A DNA stretch of 10,347 nucleotides from Anaerolineaceae bacterium (lineage in GTDB: Bacteria > Planctomycetota > Phycisphaerae > FEN-1346 > JAACEH01). Every line of letters begins with the position of its first letter. Within the stretch, counting starts at the first letter, position 1. The notes below the pieces were generated by a model. It saw nothing but the letters and a program-made list of their open reading frames with translations, was not told where the DNA came from and did not search any database. Position numbers and translations under genes: made by a program. The stretch lies in contig JAACEH010000050.1 of assembly GCA_011682595.1 (NCBI GenBank), positions 1 through 10,347 on the forward strand, read 5' to 3'. Positions 1-6,682 of this stretch are shown here, in pieces.

Positions 1-906
1 GATCGGAAGATCGGCGAGAGCTGGGAGGTGGCCGACCACCCGCACGGCACTTCGCACGTGGCGGCCGGGCCGCTCAAGGGGCGGTCTTTGCGGCAGATCG
101 TCGAGTCGCACGCCGAGGAGCTGTTCGGGGGGCCGGCGCCGTCGGCCTGGGGCGAGCGGTTTCCGCTGCTGGTGAAGATCATCGACGCCTCGGACGACCT
201 GAGCATCCAGGTCCACCCGGACGATGCCTACATGGCCCGGCACGGCATCGGAGATTACGGCAAGACCGAATGCTGGGTCATCCTGCAGGCCGACCCGGGG
301 GCGCGGCTGATTACCGGCCTCGCCCCGGGGGTCGACCGCGATGAGTTCCGCAAGGCCGCCGCGGCCGGGCAGCTCGAAGACCTGCTCGTCGAGCAGCAGG
401 TGCGGGCCGGGGATTTCCTGTTTATCCCGGCCGGCCGACTGCACGCCATCGGGGCCGGGATTGTCCTGGCCGAGTTCCAGCAGCCCAGTGACACGACCTA
501 CCGCGTCTGGGACTGGGGCCGCGTCGATGAGGCCGGAAAGTCGCGGGAACTCCACCTGGAGCAGGCTCTCGATTGTATCAACTTCGCCGGCCCGCTGCCG
601 GCGGCCGGCGGCCTGGGGATCGTGGTCGACACCGGCGGCATTCATCTGGAGAGCCTGGTTGAATGCGACAAATTATACTTGCACCGAGCCGTAATCAACC
701 GGGCTGCCCTGACACGCAGACTGGACCGCGGCTTTGAATGTGCTATGATTGTTAAGGGCGAGGGTTTTCTCTCGCCGGGCGACGATGACGAATCGTTGCC
801 GGTCAGGCGGGGGCAAACGGTGCTCGTGCCGGCCTCGATAGGCGAGTACGCCCTGAGGAGCGACAACGGTTTGACCGTTTTGCTCAGCGGCGTAGACCTG
901 GGGTAA
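1..906 (+). CDS. manA: Mannose-6-phosphate isomerase, class I (5'-truncated by window edge)
   Basis: Interconverts mannose-6-phosphate and fructose-6-phosphate in the cytoplasm, feeding GDP-mannose and glycan synthesis. The frame is open from base 1 and already reads IGESWEVADHPHGTS, the family's N-terminal signature, so the GTG at 28 is not the true start and the gene begins upstream of the window. Family landmarks follow in order: PLLVKIIDASDDLSIQVHPDD (His of the metal site, about 208-225), GKTECW (metal-binding Glu, about 259-276), PAGRLHAIG (His ligand, about 430-453) and EFQQPSDTTYRVWDWGR (about 472-522). A second cupin-like half runs to the TAA at 904-906. The short form (about 300 aa) resembles the Bacillus-type enzyme rather than the longer enterobacterial one. 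The next gene starts 7 nt downstream, suggesting co-transcription. The call is firm; only the start is missing. Confidence 0.95.
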   Translation, partial: DRKIGESWEVADHPHGTSHVAAGPLKGRSLRQIVESHAEELFGGPAPSAWGERFPLLVKIIDASDDLSIQVHPDDAYMARHGIGDYGKTECWVILQADPGARLITGLAPGVDRDEFRKAAAAGQLEDLLVEQQVRAGDFLFIPAGRLHAIGAGIVLAEFQQPSDTTYRVWDWGRVDEAGKSRELHLEQALDCINFAGPLPAAGGLGIVVDTGGIHLESLVECDKLYLHRAVINRAALTRRLDRGFECAMIVKGEGFLSPGDDDESLPVRRGQTVLVPASIGEYALRSDNGLTVLLSGVDLG

Positions 907-913
907 AGATTCA

Positions 914-1780
914 GTGCAGCAGCGAATTCACAAGATTCTGGCCCACGCCGGGCACGGCAGCCGCCGATCGTGCGAGGAGCTGATCGAGGGCGGCCGCGTG
1001 ACCGTCAACGGCAAGGTGGCCACCGTGGGTGACAAGGCGACCCTGGGCAGCGACGACATTCGCATCGACGGCCACCGCGTGCGGGCCGAGCGGAAGGTCT
1101 ACTTTCTACTCAACAAGCCCAAGGGCATGATCTGCACCAACAGCGACCCCTACGGTCGGCCCAAGGTGGCGGACCTGACGGCCGGAATAGCCGAGCGGGT
1201 CTACCCCGTGGGGCGGCTGGACGCCGACAGCCGGGGCTTGCTGATCATGACCAACGACGGCGAGCTGGCGGCCCGGCTGACGCACAAGACTTACGAGGTC
1301 GAGATCGCCGGCCAGATGACCGGCCAGGACGTCCAGAAGCTGATCTCCGGCGTCTGGCTGAACGAGGGGCGGACCAGGAGTTCGCAGGTGCGGGTGCTGC
1401 ATCGCGGCGGTCGTCGCTCGCTGATCGAAATCACACTGCGCGAGGGACGCAACCGCCAGGTCCGCCGCATGCTGGCCAAGTTGAACCACCCGGTGAAGAA
1501 CCTTACGCGGACACGGATCGGCCGCCTGACGCTCAAAGGGCTGGGCACGCGGAAGTTCCGGCCCTTGACGCAGCGGGAGTTGCAGGCCCTGGTCAAGCTG
1601 TGCCGCGACAAGCCCGAGGCCGAAACGCCCGTCTCCGGCGACAAGGCTCCGGCCGGGGCCAAGAAGGCCAAGGTTCGGCAGAGAAAAGCGAAAGCGAAAA
1701 AGCCGACCGCCAAGCGCCAGCACAAAAAGAGCGGCCCGGCGACCGAGACCGGTCGCGAGGTGAGCGAGTTTACGTTTTAA
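914..1780 (+). CDS. RsuA/RluB-family rRNA pseudouridine synthase with basic C-terminal tail and an apparent internal deletion
   Basis: Isomerises a specific uridine in rRNA to pseudouridine. The N-terminal S4 RNA-binding domain spans residues 2-49 (RIHKILAHAGHGSRRSCEELI, VNGK). The catalytic domain has LLNKPKGMICT (65-75), the catalytic loop GRLDADSRGLLIMTNDGE (Asp103) and REGRNRQVRRML (176-187). At residues 122-128 the text reads LTH-KTYEVE. In relatives about six residues (the PRYGVE-like block) lie between LTH and KTY, so a small in-frame deletion at about 1285/1286 is likely. Residues about 235-288 form a Lys/Ala-rich tail, as in RluB-type enzymes, that probably binds rRNA. Start is GTG at 914, chosen because it begins just before the S4 domain; the upstream GGGGTAAAG gives only a weak ribosome site. 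Whether the target is 23S (RluB) or 16S (RsuA) rRNA cannot be decided here. Confidence 0.9.
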   Translation: MQQRIHKILAHAGHGSRRSCEELIEGGRVTVNGKVATVGDKATLGSDDIRIDGHRVRAERKVYFLLNKPKGMICTNSDPYGRPKVADLTAGIAERVYPVGRLDADSRGLLIMTNDGELAARLTHKTYEVEIAGQMTGQDVQKLISGVWLNEGRTRSSQVRVLHRGGRRSLIEITLREGRNRQVRRMLAKLNHPVKNLTRTRIGRLTLKGLGTRKFRPLTQRELQALVKLCRDKPEAETPVSGDKAPAGAKKAKVRQRKAKAKKPTAKRQHKKSGPATETGREVSEFTF

Positions 1781-1862
1781 TTGCAGGGCCGCCGTGGGGC
1801 CGGTGAAGGACGCGCACGGGTTTTCAAGTCATGAGCATCAACCGTCGCCCACAGACGCGGCG

Positions 1863-1870
1863 AAAGGAGA
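1863..1870 (+). promoter_or_regulatory. Ribosome binding site of thiC
   Basis: AAAGGAGA lies 7 nt before GTG 1878. It decides the start against in-frame candidates further upstream, which lack such a site and would add a non-homologous N-terminus. Confidence 0.8.
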
Positions 1871-1877
1871 AGCGGCA

Positions 1878-3165
1878 GTGAGTTTGACGCAGTTGGAAGC
1901 AGCCCGGCAGGGACAGGTTACCGAGGCCATGAAACAGGTGGCGGCCGACGAGTCGCTTGACGTTCAGGTGCTGAGGAGCCGCATGGCCGAGGGCAAGGTG
2001 ATCATTCCGGCCAACTTCAATCGCCGGGCGACGCGGTACTGCGGGGTCGGCCTGGGGCTGAGGACGAAGGTCAACGCCAACATCGGCACCAGCATGGACA
2101 TGGTACGAGAAGGTCAAGCTGGAGGTGGCCGTGGCGGCCGGGGCCGATGCGGTCATGGACCTCTCCACCGGCGGCGACCTGCGGGCAATTCGCCGGGCCC
2201 TGATGGAGGCCTGTCCAGTCACCGTGGGCAGCGTGCCGATTTACGAGGCGGCGGCCGTCGCGGTCCGCGAGCACCAGAACGTGACCGCCATGAGCGGCGA
2301 CGACATGCTGGCGGCCATTCGCACACACTGCCAGGACGGCGTTGACTTCGTGACCGTCCATTGCGGCGTGACGCGCGAAGTGATCGACTGCCTGCGCCGC
2401 CGGCCACGCGTCTGCGACGTGGTCAGCCGCGGGGGCACTTTCCTTGAAGCCTGGATGGAGACCAACGGCCGGGAGAACCCGCTCTACGAGCGATTCGACG
2501 AGGTGGTCGCCATCTGCCACGAGTTCGACGTGGTGCTTAGCCTGGGCGACGGGCTGAGGCCCGGGGCACTGGCCGACGCCTGCGACCCGGCCCAGATCGC
2601 CGAGCTGCGCGTCCTGGCCGAGCTGGCCCGCGTGGCCTCCGACGGCGGCGTGCAGGTCATGCTCGAAGGGCCGGGCCACGTGCCGCTGGGCCAGGTCGAG
2701 ATGCAGATTCGCTTGCAGAAGGAGATGACCGGCGGGCTGCCATTCTACGTGTTGGGTCCGATCGTCACGGACGTCGCCCCGGGCTACGATCACATCACCA
2801 GCGCAATCGGCGGCGCGATCGCCGCGGCGGCGGGAGCCGACTTCCTGTGCTACGTCACGCCGAGCGAGCACCTGTCGCTGCCCAGCCCCGAGGACGTGCG
2901 GACCGGCGTCATGGCCACGCGCATCGCCGCTCATGCCGCCGACATCGCCAAGGGTGTGGCGGGGGCGGCCGAGTGGGACCGCAAGATCAGCGAGGCCCGG
3001 GCCGCCCAGGACTGGGAGGCCCAGATCAGCCTGTGCATCGACCCGCACATGGCCCAGCAGAAGCGCAGCGCCGCCCGCCCGCAGAACGAAGAGGTCTGCA
3101 GCATGTGCGGCGACTATTGCGTCTTCAAGGTTCGCAAGGATCGCAGGATCGTGGCCAAGCAATAG
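1878..3165 (+). pseudogene. thiC: thiC, phosphomethylpyrimidine synthase, interrupted by a frameshift near 2103
   Basis: ThiC is a [4Fe-4S] radical-SAM enzyme that converts aminoimidazole ribotide to HMP phosphate in thiamine synthesis. Start is GTG 1878, with a strong AAAGGAGA site 7 nt upstream. The first frame gives SLTQLEAARQG, VIIPANFNRR and TKVNANIGTS, then loses homology after about 2102. The reading resumes one frame over with YEKVKLEVAVAAGADAVMDL and continues through VHCGVT, SRGGTF, ENPLYERFDE, SLGDGLRPG, VMLEGPGHVPL, FYVLGPIVTDVAPGYDHITS and LCYVTPSEHL to the cluster motif CSMCGDYC near the end. Compared with relatives, the junction also lacks a few residues (roughly four codons less one base), so a small deletion fits better than a one-base slip. 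With the frame restored the length (about 430 aa) suits short-form ThiC. It may be genuinely broken or an assembly error. I saw no TPP-riboswitch sequence in the 97-nt leader (1781-1877). Confidence 0.9.
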
Positions 3166-3178
3166 AAAGGACAGAGCA

Positions 3179-3715
3179 GTGCGAGGAGATCGGTGGGCGA
3201 TTATGGCAGTGCTGGTGGCCGGGGGGCTGATCCTTCTGGCGGCTGATTATTACGGCCTGATTGGCGGGTCGGGCGAAGAGTACTTCAAGGTGGCCCCCAA
3301 GGGCAAGAGTCTCTACGACCTCCAGTTCAGCGGCACCACGCTGGCCGGCAACCTGTTTTCGACCGCCGATAAGCGGGGCAAGGTGCTGCTGGTGAACTTC
3401 TTCGCCACCTGGTGTCCGCCCTGCATCGACGAGACGCCGCACCTGGTGGCCCTGTATGACGAGTTCAAGGACCGGGGACTGGAGATGGTGATGGTCACCG
3501 ACGAACCTGCCCGGAAGGTCACCACGTTTGCCAGGTTCAACCAGATCAGCTACGCCATAGTGCCAAACGGCGAGCAGGTGAGGAAGAAGGTTCCCGGATT
3601 CAAGGGTCTGCCGACGACCGTCATACTCGACAAAGAGGGAAAGGTCCGCTACCAGATTGTCGGCCCGCAGGTCAAACGCATGAAAGAGGCGGTGGTCGAG
3701 CTGCTGGCCGAATAG
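3179..3715 (+). CDS. TlpA/ResA-like membrane-anchored thioredoxin
   Basis: A thiol-disulfide oxidoreductase of 178 aa, probably anchored to the membrane facing the periplasm. Start is GTG 3179, with AAAGG at 3166-3170 and 13 nt after the thiC stop; the frame is open far upstream but only as a shadow of thiC. Residues about 7-28 are hydrophobic (AIMAVLVAGGLILLAADYYG) after a short basic start, a signal anchor or uncleaved signal. The thioredoxin fold follows: VLLVNFFATWCPPC with active-site Cys79 and Cys82, the cis-proline loop GLPTTVIL (Pro145), and a final strand KVRYQIVGP. The WCPPC motif and short insert before it are typical of the TlpA/ResA/CcmG branch, which reduces apocytochrome or other envelope cysteines. 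There are no cytochrome-maturation genes nearby, so the substrate is unknown. It is probably co-transcribed with thiC, a link with no obvious functional meaning. Confidence 0.9.
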   Translation: MRGDRWAIMAVLVAGGLILLAADYYGLIGGSGEEYFKVAPKGKSLYDLQFSGTTLAGNLFSTADKRGKVLLVNFFATWCPPCIDETPHLVALYDEFKDRGLEMVMVTDEPARKVTTFARFNQISYAIVPNGEQVRKKVPGFKGLPTTVILDKEGKVRYQIVGPQVKRMKEAVVELLAE

Positions 3716-3730
3716 GCTAGCCAGAGCCCG

Positions 3731-3743
3731 CCCGTGCGACGGG
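3731..3743. terminator. Possible weak hairpin between convergent genes
   Basis: CCCGT-GCG-ACGGG forms a 5-bp GC-rich stem with a 3-nt loop in the 29-nt gap between two convergent genes. Read on the plus strand it is followed shortly by CACTTTTG. The stem is short and the T run imperfect, so termination is plausible but not demonstrated. Confidence 0.3.
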
Positions 3744-3744
3744 G

Positions 3745-4410
3745 TCACTTTTGCGGGGCCAGCAGAAAGAGCATCTCCTCGTTGCCTCCGGTTCCCCTGA
3801 TCGGCGACAGAGCCTCGGCCAGCAGGTCGGCTCCGCACTCGGCGATGGCCGCTCGCACGCGGTCGAGAATTGCGGGCATGAACTCCGGCAGAACCACGCC
3901 TCCGCGGCGCTCGAAGTCCATGGATTCATATTGCGGCTTGATCAGGGCGATCACCCGGCCGCCGTCGCCGAGGAGCGACAGTGCCCGCGGCAGGATGCGC
4001 CGCTGAGGCGTCCAGCCGACGTCGATGGTCACCAGGTCGACCGGCTCGGGCAACTCGACGTGCATGGCGTTGGTCCGCTCGATCACCACCACTCGCTCGT
4101 CCTTGCGGAGTTTCCAGGCCAGGATTCCATAGGAGGTGTCCACCGAGTAGACCTTGGCCGCCTCGCGTTGCAACAGGCAATCCACGAAGCCGCCGACGTG
4201 GCTGCCCAGGTCGGCACAGATCAGCCCGCGCGGGTCGAATTGGAACACCTCGAGGCCGTGTTGCAGCTTCAGACCGGCCCGAGTGACATAGAGATTTTCC
4301 GTCTTTCCCACGCTCACTGATTCGGTCCCTCTTCGGAGCAGTTCCACTAACTGAATTATAAACCCAGGGCGGCGCAGGAACAGGGTTGAAAACTCGATTT
4401 CTGCGGCCAT
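3745..4410 (-). CDS. TlyA-like FtsJ-fold RNA 2'-O-methyltransferase lacking the S4 domain
   Basis: A predicted SAM-dependent ribose methyltransferase of 221 aa. YVTRAGLKL (41-49) matches the TlyA linker. DLGSHVGGFVDCLLQREAAKVYSVD (67-91) is the SAM-binding motif I/II region, then AWKLRKDERVVVIERTNA, PVDLVTIDVGW and ALIKPQYE. The K-D-K-E catalytic tetrad of the family is visible as Lys48, Asp130, Lys158 and Glu211 or Glu212, and the Asp-Lys spacing of 28 equals that of mycobacterial TlyA as I recall it. TlyA normally begins with an S4 RNA-binding domain of about 60 residues. Here the N-terminus (AEIEFSTLFLRRPGFIIQLVELL) is unrelated. I chose ATG 4410, preceded by AAGAGAAG; the frame stays open to GTG 4554, with ATG 4473 also possible, and neither extension looks like S4. 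It may methylate rRNA, but the target is unproven. The gene stands alone and converges with the thioredoxin gene. Confidence 0.8.
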   Translation of the reverse strand: MAAEIEFSTLFLRRPGFIIQLVELLRRGTESVSVGKTENLYVTRAGLKLQHGLEVFQFDPRGLICADLGSHVGGFVDCLLQREAAKVYSVDTSYGILAWKLRKDERVVVIERTNAMHVELPEPVDLVTIDVGWTPQRRILPRALSLLGDGGRVIALIKPQYESMDFERRGGVVLPEFMPAILDRVRAAIAECGADLLAEALSPIRGTGGNEEMLFLLAPQK

Positions 4411-4605
4411 AATCTTCTCTTTGTCGCTATCATAAGACAGGGAAAGCACTTGCCGATGAGTCTGCCGCCGCATCTCATGAAATTTCGGGTTCGCTCTGTG
4501 GAAGTCGACCGCTGCGGCTAGAACGTTTTGCACTTTTGACGCGGCAGGCGCCACGGTCCGCAGGTGCGTGGGCCACGTGAAACTGCAAACCGCTGTAGCA
4601 GCAGC

Positions 4606-4689
4606 CGGTATCCGATCTACATGGAGATGGGGCGGACCGAGATGCTGCGGGCGACCGGTATGAGCTATCGGGAACTGGAGACGGCGGGC
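4606..4689 (+). pseudogene. Remnant of a YbgC/4-hydroxybenzoyl-CoA-type hotdog thioesterase gene
   Basis: A 28-codon plus-strand stretch reads RYPIYMEMGRTEMLRATGMS and then YRELETAG. This matches the central-helix region of YbgC-type acyl-CoA thioesterases (pattern Y..F.E.GRTE.LR..G.SY.ELE..G). The expected upstream part (the YxETDxMGVVYH active-site block) and the downstream strands are absent in all frames nearby. The match stops at 4689, directly against the stop codon of the minus-strand prepilin gene (TGA at 4690-4692), so the scrap looks like a rearrangement scar. There is no ribosome site before ATG 4621. The rest of the 279-nt gap (4411-4605) shows no gene or clear terminator to me. 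Confidence 0.55.
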
Positions 4690-5310
4690 TCACATGATGT
4701 TTCGCCGCGGGCGAACCGTGGTTTCCAACCGGGTGGTGGCCTGTCCGTAACGCACTTCCAGAACGATGTGCACGTTGACCGCCACCACTTTTTCCCGGAC
4801 GGCGCTATACTCTTCGATCGAGGTCAGTGTGAACTCCACGACGTCGGCCACCATGGTGTTTCCGTCCGGGCTGTCGTCGTCGGCATAGATCAGTGGATCG
4901 CCGTCCGTGCCGCCCCAACTGTAGCCCTTCAACTCGCCGTCGGCCATGACCAGCCCCACCACTTTGGAGGGCGAAACCAGTTCGACCTTGTCAGCCCGCC
5001 GCAGATCGGTCCGCAGGCGGTCCAGGGCCAGCGTGGCCATCATCTGCGACCGGCTCTTCTCGTTGCCATAGACGACCGTATCCGTTGCGCCCTGCATGGC
5101 CAGGGCTATGGTGGCCAGAATCATGGCCAACAGAGTCATGCCGATCAGCAGTTCGACCATGGTGAAGCCTCCGCGAAGGCGGGCCTTCCTGCGGCCCGGC
5201 TGCTGCCGTCGCAGGTTTTCCGCAGCCGCCCGTGCGCAGCGGCCCCACCAGACGGACGGGGCCGCGGGGTGCGGTGAGTTTCTCTTCGGCCGAAGCCCGT
5301 CATTCAACAT
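4690..5310 (-). CDS. PilW/GspJ-like minor prepilin with an unusually long leader
   Basis: A type IV pilin-like protein of 206 aa, likely a minor pilin at the pilus tip or initiation complex. The prepilin peptidase motif is RLRGG^FTMVELLIGMTLL: cleavage after Gly48, mature Phe49, Glu53 at the conserved fifth position, then a hydrophobic helix to about residue 70. NEKSRSQMMATLALDRLRTDLRRADKV resembles the GspJ/PilW helix-to-globule region; the remainder is a short beta-rich head. Start is ATG 5310, supported by GGGAGG at 5316-5321 (5-nt spacer), which itself lies inside the last codons of the preceding gene; the two genes overlap by 11 nt. This makes the leader 48 residues, Arg-rich, far longer than the usual 6-25. 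The only internal Met is in the motif itself, so no standard shorter start exists. It is the last gene of the pilus operon. Confidence 0.85.
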   Translation of the reverse strand: MLNDGLRPKRNSPHPAAPSVWWGRCARAAAENLRRQQPGRRKARLRGGFTMVELLIGMTLLAMILATIALAMQGATDTVVYGNEKSRSQMMATLALDRLRTDLRRADKVELVSPSKVVGLVMADGELKGYSWGGTDGDPLIYADDDSPDGNTMVADVVEFTLTSIEEYSAVREKVVAVNVHIVLEVRYGQATTRLETTVRPRRNIM

Positions 5311-6646
5311 AACTGCCTCCCATGAAAACCAACTGTTTCGAGAACACCAGTCCCGGCGGATTGGTTTTCAGGCCATCATGGTTGATCGCCAGGCGGGTGT
5401 TGCCGCCTATCTTCAACTCCGTGTCGTCGTAGTTAATGAGGCTGCCTTTGATCGTCCCCTTGGCTCTGCCCGAAAACCTCATTTTACTGGCAGCTATCGT
5501 GCCGTTGATGGTGCCGAAATTGCCCTTGAACTTCACCTCGTACCCCCGGGCGAGAAGGAACGCCCCGTCCATGTCGCGCAATCCATCGAACTGGGAATCG
5601 GACGGCAAAGCCGTGACGTCCTTGGTCTTTATCTTACCCTCGAAGCTTATGTAGTTCTTGTTCAGTTTCAGCTTGCCGTCCGGTTGCTCGGCAACGACTA
5701 CGCCGGTGAGTTTAACGTTGCCCTTGAACCTGACCTTGTTCGGCGACTCTATGTAGACCACGCCGCGAATCGTGGTATTGCCCTTGAATGTGGGGTTCGT
5801 GCCGGCCTTGATGAGGATGTTCTCAAAGTACCGGTTGCCCCTGGTCTTGGTCTTGCGATTAACCTCGTTGGTTGCGTAGGGCTTGAAGACACTGACATCG
5901 ATCTCCGGGAATTCCGCCTCGGCTGCGCCGATCTTGATGTCGCCGCCAATGTCGGCCTTGCCTCTCAACTTGACCTTGCCCTTGGGATTGGCGATCGACA
6001 GGTCGCCCGAGATATTGGCCTTGCCTGTCATCTTGACCGCGTAGCCATTGGCGTAGGTCACCGTCAGGACAGAACCTTCCTGCGAGTTGTTGGCCCCTCG
6101 AATTTTCGATCTGCCGCTCATTTTTATGCGGCCCTTGGTGGCCACACCGAAGGAACCCAGAAACTGTGTGTCTTCGGTGGCCTTGAAACTCTGGGCAATC
6201 GTCTGTGCGCTGTTGCCTGCCGTGCCGCGGCTTTCGACAACCACCTCCGAGTCGGAGATGGCGTATACCACCAGCCGGGATTGCGACGAACCTTCAGGAA
6301 AACTGAGCGCGATGGCCGGCAGCGCCACCTCGTCGCCGGCCACGGTTGCCGCCGCGCCGCCGAAAAGGTTGTCCTGAAACTGCTCGTTCAGCCCGTCGGC
6401 AATGGCCTGCAGGATCTCGGCGGCGTCACCGGCGCCCTTAACGTCAATCTCCGGCATGGTCCGGCGGATGAGGTTCAATCCGCTCTCGGCGGCCAGATGC
6501 GCCCGGCGGCTGTCCAGGTAGAGCTGCGACATACGCAGGTCGGCGTTGCTGGCGGTCAGGTAGCCGACCGCCAGGGCTCCGAATACGGCCATAAACAGGA
6601 ACACCATGATCAGGGCCGAGCCCTTTCTCGTTTTTTGACGTCTCAT
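5300..6646 (-). CDS. PilX-like pilus protein with predicted beta-helical passenger, basic paralog
   Basis: A 448-aa protein with a PilX-N/GspK-like N-terminus: MRRQKTRKG then a hydrophobic helix SALIMVFLFMAVFGALAVGY, a possible cleavage site after Gly9 but no Glu at position +5. The helix continues with DSRRAHLAAESGLNL. From about residue 170 short beta-strand units recur with a small-Gly-[N/K/R] turn at 178, 208, 229, 289, 309, 337, 374, 393 and 415. Several intervals are near 20, as expected for a right-handed beta-helix like bactofilin or pectate-lyase coils. The passenger is strongly basic: 46 Lys/Arg against 25 Asp/Glu by hand count. It aligns without gaps to the upstream neighbour (about 55% identity). 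ATG 6646 has a GGGGGG site at 6654-6659, and the gene starts 36 nt after its paralog. The role is probably minor pilin or tip adhesin; the ligand is unknown. Confidence 0.8.
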   Translation of the reverse strand: MRRQKTRKGSALIMVFLFMAVFGALAVGYLTASNADLRMSQLYLDSRRAHLAAESGLNLIRRTMPEIDVKGAGDAAEILQAIADGLNEQFQDNLFGGAAATVAGDEVALPAIALSFPEGSSQSRLVVYAISDSEVVVESRGTAGNSAQTIAQSFKATEDTQFLGSFGVATKGRIKMSGRSKIRGANNSQEGSVLTVTYANGYAVKMTGKANISGDLSIANPKGKVKLRGKADIGGDIKIGAAEAEFPEIDVSVFKPYATNEVNRKTKTRGNRYFENILIKAGTNPTFKGNTTIRGVVYIESPNKVRFKGNVKLTGVVVAEQPDGKLKLNKNYISFEGKIKTKDVTALPSDSQFDGLRDMDGAFLLARGYEVKFKGNFGTINGTIAASKMRFSGRAKGTIKGSLINYDDTELKIGGNTRLAINHDGLKTNPPGLVFSKQLVFMGGSYVE

Positions 6647-6682
6647 AACATATCCCCCCAGGTTCTGTGCGGCGATATTCTG

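Noticed and set aside
28..30. GTG at 28 as the start of the isomerase gene
   Set aside because: The frame upstream to base 1 already encodes the conserved IGESWEV segment, so the gene starts before the window.
1781..1877. TPP riboswitch before thiC
   Set aside because: The CTGAGA and ACCCTTTGAACCTGATCTGG-like elements of the aptamer are absent and the 97-nt leader is short.
2071..3162. 363-codon open frame antisense to thiC
   Set aside because: It is a composition shadow (Ala/His/Gly-rich, no motifs) of a gene with clear ThiC homology on the plus strand.
4411..4440. TATGAT (minus strand, 4434-4429) as a -10 box for the methyltransferase gene
   Set aside because: No convincing -35 element lies at 16-18 nt and the implied leader would be only about 12 nt.
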